From assembly GCF_033366695.1 (NCBI RefSeq), contig NZ_JAOBTQ010000001.1, forward strand, positions 744,001 through 808,000: a DNA stretch of 64,000 nucleotides, in the 5' to 3' direction. Shown here piece after piece: positions 33,001 to 40,115 of this stretch (the first letter of the stretch is position 1; the number at the start of each line of letters is the position of its first letter). This DNA comes from Streptomyces sp. SCL15-4 (GTDB lineage: Bacteria; Actinomycetota; Actinomycetes; Streptomycetales; Streptomycetaceae). A model generated the notes under the pieces. That model saw only the letters and a list, made by a program, of their open reading frames with translations. It did not search any database and was not told where the DNA came from. A program made the position numbers and the translations under genes.

Positions 33001-33704
33001 GTCAGTGCGGTGAGGGCCTCGGCGTCGACCAGGGGACACGGCAGGGGCGCGAGGCCGCCGAGCTGGGCCGCAGTCAGGCGGTGCACCACGCCGAGCAGCA
33101 GGCCGGGGTTGCCTTCGGCGGCGGCCGTGATCTCGTCGCGTACCCGGGGGTCGAGGGCGCCCGGCGCGGCGTCGTCCAGCAGGGCGGCGGCGTCCGCCGT
33201 CGACAGCGGGGCGAGGCGGAGCAGCGGCAGTCCGGCGAACTCCGGGTCCACCGGCCGGTGTCCGGCCACGGTGAGCACCAGGGAGACTCCGTCGCCCGGG
33301 GAGAGACGCGCGGCCAGCCGGCCGAGGGCGGTCCGGGAGGCGGCGTCCCACAGATCGGCGTCGTCGGCACAGAGCAGGACGGTCCCGGGCGCGGCGGTCC
33401 TCCGCAGCGCGCCGATCAGGTCTCCGACCGGGCCGGCGGCGTCGGCGGCGGGCACTCCGGCCGCCCGGCACAGCGCCCGGAGCCCGGCCAGTGGCTGTCG
33501 GCAGCGCTCGGGAAGGGCGGGCACGACGACGGCGGGACCGGCGTCGAACGCGCGGGCCACCCGGGCGAGGACGGTCGAGCGGCCGCCGCCGGGCTCACCG
33601 GTCAGGACGCACGCGCCGCCCTCGCGCAGCCGCTCCCCCAGCGCCGCGACCGGGCCGGGCCGGTACCGCTCCGCGCCGGTCCCCGGAGTCGTCTGTCCGC
33701 TCAT
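30051..33704 (-). CDS. Large LuxR-family (LAL-type) ATP-binding regulator with repeat insertions
   Basis: A 1217-residue regulator. The N-terminus has a P-loop-like VLTGEPGGGRSTVLARVARAF (Arg replaces the usual Lys) and a Walker B-like VLLCADDADLWD, then a helical TPR-type sensor region, and a C-terminal LuxR HTH (LTPQQLRIARRVAQGLTNRE, then VALSLSVSTRTVDYHLRKVF). Two low-complexity stretches interrupt the middle: 36-residue repeats (GSDAVPGSRAGGGVVPGRGF...) near 32400-32870 and 33-residue repeats (PMPTGLPLSGRDL...) near 31320-31790. These are unusual for LAL proteins and probably form flexible loops. ATG 33704 is the chosen start; the upstream SD (aagg) is weak. LAL proteins commonly activate secondary-metabolite or carbon-use genes; the target is unknown. 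Confidence 0.88.
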   Translation of the reverse strand: MSGQTTPGTGAERYRPGPVAALGERLREGGACVLTGEPGGGRSTVLARVARAFDAGPAVVVPALPERCRQPLAGLRALCRAAGVPAADAAGPVGDLIGALRRTAAPGTVLLCADDADLWDAASRTALGRLAARLSPGDGVSLVLTVAGHRPVDPEFAGLPLLRLAPLSTADAAALLDDAAPGALDPRVRDEITAAAEGNPGLLLGVVHRLTAAQLGGLAPLPCPLVDAEALTALTASHLTGLPPAERDLLLVTAAALHASEEPTVEAQVVARATRSLADDGTPSRPLPERRADDGALPDSGSDAVPGSRAGGGVVPGRGFGSPGEADGEGWAVPVRGSDAVPGPDAGGGVVSGFGSEAVRSSRVVRGAGSGRGPDSLPSARADGGPVPGGGRDPLPEPYADGGSTPRHGTVSHGTGVDRPPGGGGALPEALFAAGGRLGFRSTVLCRAVYAGAAPERRRAAHEALARALPDAHGLPALLHRAWAATAPAPALAAALASAAADPASAAPPALRCTAHTRAAELAPDGADRVRWYTAAAEQALLAGQSARALRLLDTARCRPAPAPERARAELLRGTALRWDGPVDDARETLLLAAALAAPYDPERSAEAALAAADAAWSAGDVTACLRALAQGGWWTGTHRTETSDAGLLGQSPSGDPPMPTGLPLSGRDLGAVEEDAGAGLFGRAPSASPPVPAGLPLPGRDLGAVDEASGAGPSGQSPSGGPPMPAGRPLAGLDLGAREASGAGRVGQPPSGTSSPLTGALTAERDAGAAEAVGAGLVGQSPPVSAGPLTAARDPGAAAALRDHRAGMRAVLQGRFDRAVAPLRRVVERAWTADGPEELLRAASAALLLGDTAAARRAGARALAVARTHGAALHEARALEYLAYGELRAGRHALARAHAEEGVRSAARSGQRNTAAHHHAVLALAASIAGEAHTVAEHATAAMTIARRHGLAQAAALAQWALARADLGHGRPREAAERLAPLVRPGSERGHFAVWMLAVPCYVEACALARQPEGAGDAVEDFALWVACEADAQAPAQLLRCRALLAPPEAADALYRQALRRHDEAAGDFERARTELLYGKWLRRRRRLREARTHLRAALLGFERCGAGPWAQQAAAELRANGVIGAAGALGADGPGGAVSEGAVPPDGLARLTPQQLRIARRVAQGLTNREVALSLSVSTRTVDYHLRKVFAALGVRSRVELARLVEQAGQTVGQS
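31320..31790 (-). repeat. Tandem ~99-bp repeats encoding 33-residue units inside the LAL gene
   Basis: About five degenerate units follow each other, e.g. GAVEEDAGAGLFGRAPSASP and GAVDEASGAGPSGQSPSGGP, each continuing with P-x-P-x-G-L/R-P-L-x-G-x-D-L. Two middle units are exactly 33 residues; the outer ones are 28-32. All keep reading frame. Confidence 0.8.
32400..32870 (-). repeat. Degenerate 36-residue (108-bp) repeats inside the LAL gene
   Basis: Related units such as GSDAVPGSRAGGGVVPGRGF and GSDAVPGPDAGGGVVSGFGS recur in a Gly/Pro/Ser/Arg-rich segment. Longer DNA matches (for example near 32650-32700 and 32757-32806) are spaced about 108 bp, which keeps the frame. Confidence 0.7.
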
Positions 33705-34002
33705 TCCCAAAACCTTACTGACGCGTAAGGACGGGCGGAAGCCGTACGTCCGCGCCCCTCGGGCCGGCCCTGTTCTCCCGGAGCCACGGCGAGGTGACGA
33801 GCAGCGCCGACCGGCGGGCCCCGGCCCCGCTGTTCCGGACCCACGTCAACTCCTTCTCGTACGGCTGCCTGATCCTCCTCCCGGGCGCATCCCCCGCGAG
33901 AGCTACCGGAGTTGTCCATGTGCGGGTGACTCGCGGACGGCGCCGGATTCCTAGCGTGGTTGTCAGGTCGCAGCCTGTGCGACCGCGGCAGGGGAGGCCA
34001 CG

Positions 34003-34737
34003 ATGAGTACAACGTCCACCGCACGGCACGACGCCGGAGGCCCCGGCCCGGACACGGGCCCCGACGGTCCCGGCGCTCGCGGCGGTCGTCTCGGCCGGAT
34101 CGTCCGTTCTCCGCTCGGCCGGATGCTGACGGGTCTGATCGGCGTCGGCGTGGTCTCGGGCCTGACCGCCACGGGTCCCGGTCCGGGCCGCCGGGCGCCT
34201 GCGTCCCGACGTGGTGGTATGGACATCCGGATGCCCCTGCTGGGCGGCATCGAGGCGACCCGGCAACTGGCCGGTCCCGACGCCGAGGCACCGCCGAAGG
34301 TGCTGGTCGTCACCATCTTCAACGTCGACGCGTATGTCTACGACGCGCTGCGTGCCGGGGCCAGCGGCTTCCTCCTCGAGGACGCGCCCCCGGCGGAGCT
34401 GGTCAACGGCATTCGGACGGTCGCCAGGGGCGAGGCCCTGCTGGCCCCCGCCGTCACCCGCCACCTCATCGGCCGCTTCGCCGAACACCTGCGCCCGGCC
34501 GATACGTCCCGGCCGGCCAGGGAGGACGTGGTACGGGCACTGACCCCGTGCGAGCTGGAGGTGCTCCGGCAGATCGCCGAGGGGCTGTCGAACGCGGAGA
34601 TCGCCGCGAAGCTCTTCATCACCCCGGAGACGGTCAAGACCTACGTGTCGAGGTTCCTGGCCGAACTCGGCCTGCGCGACCTGGTCCAGGCCGTCGTCCT
34701 CGCCTACCGGGTCGGGCTGGTGTCCTCCACCGGCTGA
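34003..34737 (+). CDS. Chimeric protein: unrelated N-terminus joined to a truncated LuxR response regulator
   Basis: The 244-residue frame starts well (ATG 34003 after ggggagg) with a soluble Gly/Pro-rich segment and a membrane-like helix (SPLGRMLTGLIGVGVVSGLTA), resembling the start of a small membrane protein. At about residue 60 it passes into a NarL-type receiver that lacks roughly its first 50 residues. Near 34200-34221 the bases also read LRPDVVV in another frame, the normal lead-in to MDIRMPLLGG, so one base has been lost and the frame restored. The phospho-Asp remains, but the acidic pair is gone and the usual FLLKD Lys is Glu (FLLEDAPP). The LuxR HTH (LTPCELEVLRQIAEGLSNAE, IAAKLFITPETVKTYVSRFL) is intact. 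This looks like a deletion fusion; it may still bind DNA without phospho-control. Confidence 0.78.
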   Translation: MSTTSTARHDAGGPGPDTGPDGPGARGGRLGRIVRSPLGRMLTGLIGVGVVSGLTATGPGPGRRAPASRRGGMDIRMPLLGGIEATRQLAGPDAEAPPKVLVVTIFNVDAYVYDALRAGASGFLLEDAPPAELVNGIRTVARGEALLAPAVTRHLIGRFAEHLRPADTSRPAREDVVRALTPCELEVLRQIAEGLSNAEIAAKLFITPETVKTYVSRFLAELGLRDLVQAVVLAYRVGLVSSTG

Positions 34738-35047
34738 ATCCACGCGCTCGTGGGCCTGGACACCGAGGTGGGTACGACGCACGCCGGCCGGCCGGACCCT
34801 TGCGGCCGGCCGCGCGGCCGGACTGACCGGAGCCTCGCGCGGGCGGCGCGGGCCGCGCCGCCGGACGGCACCACGGCCGCCCCACTCCGCCCGGCTCCGG
34901 GCCCGCCTCCCGCCGTGTGTGCGGCACCACACCCGCATGCTCGGCTTGTCTTCCTTCCAACTGCCCCGCCTGCCCGACGCGTTGTGACCTCGGCGCGCTT
35001 GGGCGCTCCTGACGAGGAATGACCGTGCGGACGCCGCTACGGCCTGC
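34738..35047. other. Gene-free interval before the ThrRS leader
   Basis: About 310 bp follow the chimeric regulator with no credible gene on either strand; the open frames have arginine/proline-rich shadow composition and no ribosome binding site. The last part contains the promoter of the ThrRS leader. Confidence 0.4.
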
Positions 35048-35053
35048 TAGCGT
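35048..35053 (+). promoter_or_regulatory. Candidate -10 element (TAGCGT) of the ThrRS leader transcript
   Basis: TAGCGT ends seven bases before the ATG of the leader peptide, the spacing expected when transcription starts at or next to the start codon, so the leader message may be leaderless. No strong -35 is visible at 17-18 bp, which is common in streptomycetes. Confidence 0.5.
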
Positions 35054-35060
35054 CTCCGGC

Positions 35061-35111
35061 ATGAAGCGCGCTGCCATGACGACGACGCCGGAGAGTGTCC
35101 CGGCGCGCTGA
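35061..35111 (+). CDS. Threonine-rich leader peptide of the ThrRS gene
   Basis: A 16-codon open frame, MKRAAMTTTPESVPAR, carries three successive Thr codons (acg acg acg at 35079-35087), just before a hairpin and a strong terminator-like stem, and 85 bp before a threonyl-tRNA synthetase gene. This is the layout of ribosome-mediated attenuation: a ribosome that stalls at Thr codons when charged tRNA-Thr is scarce would change the RNA folding downstream. A similar leader controls the auxiliary tryptophanyl-tRNA synthetase of S. coelicolor. The peptide itself probably has no other role. Confidence 0.72.
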   Translation: MKRAAMTTTPESVPAR

Positions 35112-35156
35112 CAGATGTCTTTGTCCGAAGCCCCGGGGCGAGTGCCCCGGGGCTTC
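35086..35156 (+). promoter_or_regulatory. Attenuator: pause hairpin and terminator stem upstream of thrS
   Basis: Directly after the Thr codons is a 6-bp hairpin (cgccgg 35086-35091 with ccggcg 35100-35105). Then a perfect 13-bp stem (gaagccccggggc, 35127-35139, with its complement 35144-35156) with loop gagt precedes the ThrRS start by 40 bp. A self-complementary gcgcgc occurs at both 35066-35071 and 35103-35108, offering an alternative pairing that would span the leader. The stem lacks a clear U-tract. Confidence 0.65.
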
Positions 35157-35196
35157 GCCTTGCGGTCACTCGCCCGATGTCCGCGAGGAGACCGCC

Positions 35197-36423
35197 ATGC
35201 ATGACCACCGCAAGCTCGGACGTGAACTGGGCCTGTTCGACACCGACCCGCTCATCGGCGCCGGCCTGCCGTACTGGCTGCCCGACGGTGCGACCGTACG
35301 GCACACCCTGGAGGAGTACATCCGTGCCGCCGAGCGGCGGGCCGGGTACCGCCACGTGTACTCACCGGTCCTCGGCAAACGGGAGTTGTACGAGATCTCC
35401 GGGCACTGGGCGCACTACAGCGACGACATGTTTCCCCCGATGGACCTCGGTGGTGAGCAGGTCGTCCTGCGGCCGAGCCTGTGCCCTCACCACGCGGTGA
35501 TCTACCGCTCCCGCTCCCGCAGTTACCGCGAACTGCCCCTGCGCATGGCCGAGCTGGGGGGCATGTACCGCTCCGAACTCTCGGGCGTGCTCGGCGGGTT
35601 GACCCGGGTGCGGGCCATCCAGCTCAACGACGCGCACATCTTCTGCACCCTGGAGCAGGTCGCCGAGGAGGCGCGGGCGGCGCTGGAGCTGATCCGCCGG
35701 GCGTACGAGGCGCTCGGCATCACCCCGGCCCGCTACCGGCTCTCCCTCCCGGGCCCCGGTGGCAAGTACGTCGCCGCACCCGAGAAGTGGCGCCGGTCCA
35801 CCGCCCTGCTGACCGACGTCCTCGACCGCTCCGGCCTGCCCTACGAGGCGGCCGAGGGAGAGGCCGCCTTCTACGGCCCCAAGATCGACGTTCAGGTCAC
35901 CGACGGCGCCGGCCGGGAGTCCACTCTCTCCACCGTCCAGGTCGACTTCCACCAGCCCGAGCGGTTCGAGCTGCACTACATCGGCGCGGACGGCGCCAGG
36001 CACCGCCCGGTCATGATCCACCGCAGCATCATCGGCAGTGTGGAACGGGCCGTCGCCCATCTCGTCGAACGGCACGGCGGCGCCTTCCCCGCCTGGCTCG
36101 CCCCCACTCAGCTGGTGATCCTCCCGGTCTCCGGCGCCGAACTGCCGAACGCCGCGGCCCTCGCCCGACGCTGCACCCGTCTCGGACTGCGTGCCGAGAT
36201 CGCGGGACCGGACCGCGGCAGCCTGGGCGCCCGTATCCGAGAGGCCCGCCTGGTTCCCTACCAAGCCGTCATCGGCGCCGAGGAAGCCGCCGACGAGTCC
36301 GTCGCGCTGCGCCTGCGCGACGGACGCCGGCTCGAACCGCAGCCGGTCAGTGAGGTACTGACCCGCATCAGCGCTCTCGTCGAGGCTCACAGCACCGACC
36401 TGTGGGCCGGCCCCGCCTCATAG
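35197..36423 (+). CDS. thrS: Short threonyl-tRNA synthetase without TGS and editing domains
   Basis: A 408-residue class II synthetase that charges tRNA-Thr. It contains only the catalytic and anticodon-binding domains; full bacterial ThrRS is about 640-660 residues with N-terminal TGS and editing domains, absent here. The zinc ligands are present (Cys in RPSLCPHHAVIY, His in NDAHIFCTLEQV, His in MIHRSIIGSVERAV), as are motif 2 (MAELGGMYRSELSG) and the anticodon domain (APTQLVILPVSGAELP onward). ATG 35197 follows gaggagaccgcc. The lack of editing and the leader-controlled expression suggest an auxiliary enzyme, perhaps one that resists natural ThrRS inhibitors such as borrelidin or obafluorin; this is inference. 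Confidence 0.94.
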   Translation: MHDHRKLGRELGLFDTDPLIGAGLPYWLPDGATVRHTLEEYIRAAERRAGYRHVYSPVLGKRELYEISGHWAHYSDDMFPPMDLGGEQVVLRPSLCPHHAVIYRSRSRSYRELPLRMAELGGMYRSELSGVLGGLTRVRAIQLNDAHIFCTLEQVAEEARAALELIRRAYEALGITPARYRLSLPGPGGKYVAAPEKWRRSTALLTDVLDRSGLPYEAAEGEAAFYGPKIDVQVTDGAGRESTLSTVQVDFHQPERFELHYIGADGARHRPVMIHRSIIGSVERAVAHLVERHGGAFPAWLAPTQLVILPVSGAELPNAAALARRCTRLGLRAEIAGPDRGSLGARIREARLVPYQAVIGAEEAADESVALRLRDGRRLEPQPVSEVLTRISALVEAHSTDLWAGPAS

Positions 36424-36549
36424 CGAGCGCCGCGATCAGCGCATGCTGTCGCCGGGCCGCGAGGAGGCTCGCGGCGGTGTGCCCGGAACGGGGCATGGTC
36501 CGTCCCACCGGCACGAGTACGGGGTGCCGGGAGCCGGCACGGCACGGCT

Positions 36550-36585
36550 CCGGCGGCGACCGCCGCGAGGGGCGGTCGCCGCCGG
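36550..36585. terminator. Hairpin terminator between thrS and the lipase gene
   Basis: A perfect 15-bp stem (36550-36564 with 36571-36585) and six-base loop gcgagg lies between two convergent genes. It has no U-tract and probably works in both directions. Confidence 0.8.
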
Positions 36586-36600
36586 CTTCCGGGCGGTCGG

Positions 36601-37530
36601 TCAGGAGGTGTGCGGGCAGTTGCCCCGGTACTCCTCGATGGTCAGGCTCGGCCGCGGCAGCGGGCAGAGGAACTGCTCGTAGCGGGTGTCGTCGTCGATG
36701 AACCGCTTCAGCCAGGAGATGCTGTACTTCGCGATCGTCGTGTTCGAGGTGTTGGGCGTGAAGTGGGTGGCGCCGTTCAGCTCCAGGTACGCCCGGTCGA
36801 GGGCCGTCGGGAGCGTGTTGTAGAAGGGCTCGGCGTGGCTGAGGACGGGGGCGATCGTGTCACCGTCGGCGCCGAAGATCAGGGTGGGGGTCTTGATCTC
36901 GGACCACGTCTTGTCCAGGTTCCACGGGGTCAGCGGGATCGCCGCCTGGAGCGAGGGACGGGACTTGGCGGCCTCCAGGCTGCCGCCGCCGCCCATCGAG
37001 TGGCCCATGACGCCGAGACGGCTGGAGTCGATGCGGTTGCGGACGGAGCTGCTCCGGGTGAGGTAGTCGAGCGCGGCGAGCAGCTGGTTGCCCCGGGAGT
37101 CGGGCTGGTCCAGCGTGGTCAGCGTGTCGATGGTGAAGACCACGAAGCCCTGGGACGCCAGCCGGGGGCCGAGCCAGGCGATGGAGGACTGGGTGCCGGT
37201 GTAGCCGGGCGAGACGGCCACGGCGCCGAAGGTGCCGTCGGCGGTGCTGGTCGGGTAGTAGATGGTGCCTCCGCCGAAGCCGCTGACGGCGAGCCGGGAG
37301 ACGCTGGTCTCCGCGACGGAGTACGGGCCGCGGAGCGCCTCGATGCTGGATTCGGTGGGCGCCGGTCCGCGCTCGTAGGGGTTGTCCGCGCCATGGGCCG
37401 CCGGCCCGCCGAGCATGGTCAGGCCGACGGCGGCGGTGACCGCCGTGGCGAGGGCCGCGAGCCGTCCGGTACGACGGGTGGGGCGCGGGCGGGTGGCCGG
37501 TGCGGTGGTGCTGGTGCGCGGGTGCTGCAC
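36601..37530 (-). CDS. Secreted polyester-hydrolase/cutinase-like lipase (PET-hydrolase family fold)
   Basis: A 309-residue exported alpha/beta hydrolase with a signal peptide ([20 protein letters not shown], then [13 protein letters not shown]) that marks the mature start. It matches actinobacterial cutinase/lipase sequences: Tyr of the oxyanion loop in [20 protein letters not shown], nucleophile [13 protein letters not shown], the Trp in [13 protein letters not shown], catalytic Asp in [13 protein letters not shown] and His in [12 protein letters not shown], and a C-terminal Cys pair ([17 protein letters not shown]). The GTG start at 37530 has gagagga upstream. Relatives hydrolyse cutin, triglycerides and sometimes PET; activity on PET is not shown by the sequence. 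Confidence 0.92.
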   Translation of the reverse strand: MQHPRTSTTAPATRPRPTRRTGRLAALATAVTAAVGLTMLGGPAAHGADNPYERGPAPTESSIEALRGPYSVAETSVSRLAVSGFGGGTIYYPTSTADGTFGAVAVSPGYTGTQSSIAWLGPRLASQGFVVFTIDTLTTLDQPDSRGNQLLAALDYLTRSSSVRNRIDSSRLGVMGHSMGGGGSLEAAKSRPSLQAAIPLTPWNLDKTWSEIKTPTLIFGADGDTIAPVLSHAEPFYNTLPTALDRAYLELNGATHFTPNTSNTTIAKYSISWLKRFIDDDTRYEQFLCPLPRPSLTIEEYRGNCPHTS

Positions 37531-37846
37531 GACGAGTCGTCCTCTCTGTCGTGGCGAGCCGTCCGCCGGGCCGAAGGGCACGCACGAGCGCGCCGGCCGG
37601 CGGGCTCCGCCAGTGGGGTGAGCAGTGCCACTGTCGGCTCCGCGCGGCACGACCGGACCGGCAATGTCACCGGTCTTGTGAGGACACCCGCCGGCGAAAC
37701 CGCATCGTCCCGCCACGAAACCGCACCATAGAGGTCCCGGCATCCCGTGCGTCGGCATGCGAAGGCCGGCCCGCCCCGGCCCGCCACCCGCCGGCGGCGA
37801 AGGCGCGCCACCGCGGTCAGAACCGCCCGCGGCCAGGCGCCCGCGG
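37531..37846. other. Gene-free interval between lipase and P450
   Basis: These 316 bp contain the lipase promoter and the tail region of the P450 gene. There is no credible gene, and no clear promoter hexamers or operators were identified. A short dyad (gcagtgccactgtc, 37621-37634) is visible but unremarkable. Confidence 0.4.
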
Positions 37847-39075
37847 TCAGGCCGGCCGGCCGCCGGCGGTGAACGTGACGGGGAGCCGCGCCGGGCCGCG
37901 CAGGCCGCCCGGCCGCCAGGTCAGCTCGGCCGGCGGCACCGCCAGGGCCAGGCCGGGAAGGCGGCGCAGCACCGCCGCGACGGCGATCCGGCCCTCCAGC
38001 CGGGCGAGCGGCGCGCCCAGGCAGTAGTGGATGCCGTGCCCGAAGGCGAGGTGGCCGCTGTCGCCACGGGTGATGTCCAGCCGGTCGGGGTCGGCGAACC
38101 GGGCCGGGTCGCGGTCGGCGATCGCGGACGCGATCACCACGGTGGCGCCGCGCGGAATGGTCACGCCCGCGATCCGGACGTCCTCGCGCGCGAACCGGGC
38201 GATGCCCGGGTTGACCGGTCCGTCGTGGCGCAGGAACTCCTCGACGGCGTCCGGCAGCAGCTCGGGGCGCTCCCGCAGCAGGGACAGCTGCGCGGGGTGG
38301 GTGAGCAGCGCGGCGATGCCGCCGCCGATCAGGTTGACCGTCGTGACGTACCCGGCCACCAGCAGCAGGAACGTCATGGCGATCAGCTCGTCGTGGCTCA
38401 GCCGCCGCTCCTCGTCGTGGGCGCTGATCAGGGCGCTGAGGAGGTCGTCGCCGGGGCGGGCGCGCTTGGTCCGCAGATGCTTCGTCAGATAGGCGTGCAT
38501 CCGCTGCCACGCCTCGTCGACGACGGCCGGGTCGGGCAGGGTCTCGCCGCGTACGAGCATGGCGTCGGTCCACCGCTGGAAGTCCCGGCGGTCGTCCACC
38601 GGCACGCCGAGCAGTTCGCCGATGACGGTGACCGGGAGCGGCAGCGCGAAGTCCGCCACGAGGTCGGCGCGGCCGGCCGGTGCCACCGCGTCGAGCAGCC
38701 GGTCGGCGATCTCCTGGACGCGGGGCCGCAGCGCGGCGACCCGGCGCGCGGTGAACGCCTTCGCCACCAGGCGGCGCAGCCGGGTGTGGTCGGGCGGGTC
38801 GGAGCGCAGCATGGTGCTCATCATCGACTCGCGCTCGAAGCGGGGCAGCTGTGCGGTGATGCGGGGGTCCGAGGCGTCGCGGACATCGCTGCTAGCCGGG
38901 GGTCGGACAGCGCGGCGAGCGCGTCCGCGTAGCGTGTGACCAGCCAGGCTTCCAGGCCGCCGGCGATCACGGCGCGCCGGACCGGGCCCTCCTCGCGCAG
39001 CCGCCGGTAGAGCGGGAAGGGGTCCGCCAGGAAGGCCGGGTCGGAGTAGGGCAGAAGGACTGGCTGCTGGCTCAT
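37847..39075 (-). pseudogene. Cytochrome P450, disrupted by a frameshift near codon 61
   Basis: A P450 reads from ATG 39075 (after gggaga) as [20 protein letters not shown]...ALSDPRLA, then needs a -1 change at about 38892 to continue as [20 protein letters not shown] to the stop at 37847. The remainder is a normal actinobacterial class I (ferredoxin-using) P450: ExxR in EEFLRHDGPV, the PxxF-like DPARFADPDRLD, and the heme-binding FGHGIHYCLGAPLAR. The I-helix reads LVAGYVTTVNLI, with Val in place of the usual acidic residue before Thr. The frameshift makes it a likely pseudogene unless it is a sequencing error. Full length would be about 409 residues. No ferredoxin gene is adjacent. Confidence 0.85.
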
Positions 39076-39343
39076 CGTGTCTCCCGGGCCGACGCCGACC
39101 GCAGATGCCGCTTTGCCGACATCGGGAGGCATATACCCGGAATGAGAGTGGCGGCACCGGCCGACGCCCCGCCCGGTGACCGGAAGGCGCCGGCAGACGG
39201 CCGGAGGCGGCCGGAGGACTTCCCTTCCGGCCGCCGGAAGGATAGGTTCCGGCTACCCCGCGCCAGCGCCGCGAGGCGTCGGCCCGCCCGTCCCGGGGGG
39301 CGGGCCGCGCGGGGTCCAGTCGTCCGCCCGCGCGGCGGCCGTC

Positions 39344-39907
39344 CTACCAGGAGTGCGCCACGTCGACCACGAGCTGGTCGGGCAGCTGGACCACGCGGAA
39401 CGGCAGGCGGGCGCGGACGCCGAGACCGATCTGCGTCTCGCCCTCGAAGCTGCCGGCGAACCGGGTGTCCCTGAAGGTGCTGTAACCGCTGACGTCCACG
39501 CCCGGGAGGGGCCGGCCGGCCCGGCCGGGGTACGCGGGCGCGCCGCTCGCCGGGTCGTAGGCGGGCGCCCCCACCCGGACGTCGAGCACGGCGCCGCCGC
39601 CCACCGGGATGTAGTCGCCGGTGGCCGTCTGCGAGAGCCGGTCGACGTAACGCACGGAGTAGCCGAGGGTGCCGCCGCCGGGCACGTCGAAGACCAGACG
39701 GTCGTAGCAGTCGTGCCGGCCGGCTCGGATGTTCTCCAGCGGCACGGCTCCCGCCGTGGCACCGCCCTTGTCGCCGCTGCCCCAGCCGGTCGGGCAGGCC
39801 GTCGCGCGGCCGGTGGCCGCCGTGGCGGTGCCGGCGGCGGCCGTCGCCAGCCCCAGTCCGCTCGCCGCCAGCACGAGCGCCGCCATCGCCGCCGCTGCTC
39901 GTCGCAT
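39344..39907 (-). CDS. Secreted AMIN-like domain protein
   Basis: A 187-residue exported protein. It begins with a signal peptide (MRRAAAAMAALVLAASGLGL, cut near ATAAT-GRATA) and shows the features of the AMIN-like group found in streptomycetes: ENIRAGRHDCYDRLVFDVPG, GYSVRYVDRL, STFRDTRFAGSFEGETQIGL and the terminal RVVQLPDQLVVDVAHSW. Two Cys (positions about 38 and 66) may form a disulfide. AMIN domains bind peptidoglycan or cell-surface partners; the function of this group is unknown. ATG 39907 follows gaggggg. It is divergent from the next secreted protein. Confidence 0.85.
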   Translation of the reverse strand: MRRAAAAMAALVLAASGLGLATAAAGTATAATGRATACPTGWGSGDKGGATAGAVPLENIRAGRHDCYDRLVFDVPGGGTLGYSVRYVDRLSQTATGDYIPVGGGAVLDVRVGAPAYDPASGAPAYPGRAGRPLPGVDVSGYSTFRDTRFAGSFEGETQIGLGVRARLPFRVVQLPDQLVVDVAHSW

Positions 39908-40115
39908 GAAGTCCCCCTCGGTCGAGTGTCACGCCGTCGGGAGTGAGACACACGGGCCCGGCGGAGGGTTGCCCGCCGCTGCCCGTCCGTACCCGTGTTG
40001 CGAGGTCATGAACAATCCTCACGTTTCCTTGGACCTCTCCATGGCCCGCTCCTATGGTCACGGCGGCGCGATCACCCGACGCACGCGTTCGGACGCACAC
40101 ACCCGAAGGAGCCGT

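Noticed and set aside
30428..33954. Long plus-strand frames (up to 873 codons) across the LAL regulator
   Set aside because: They are antisense shadows; the minus strand has the LuxR HTH and P-loop-like motifs in one frame. Their repeat look comes from the repeats in the real gene.
33794..34006. A 70-codon frame (TSSADRRAPAPLFRTHVNSF) between the LAL gene and the chimeric regulator
   Set aside because: It has a weak start context, overlaps the start of the chimeric gene and resembles nothing known; kept as intergenic.
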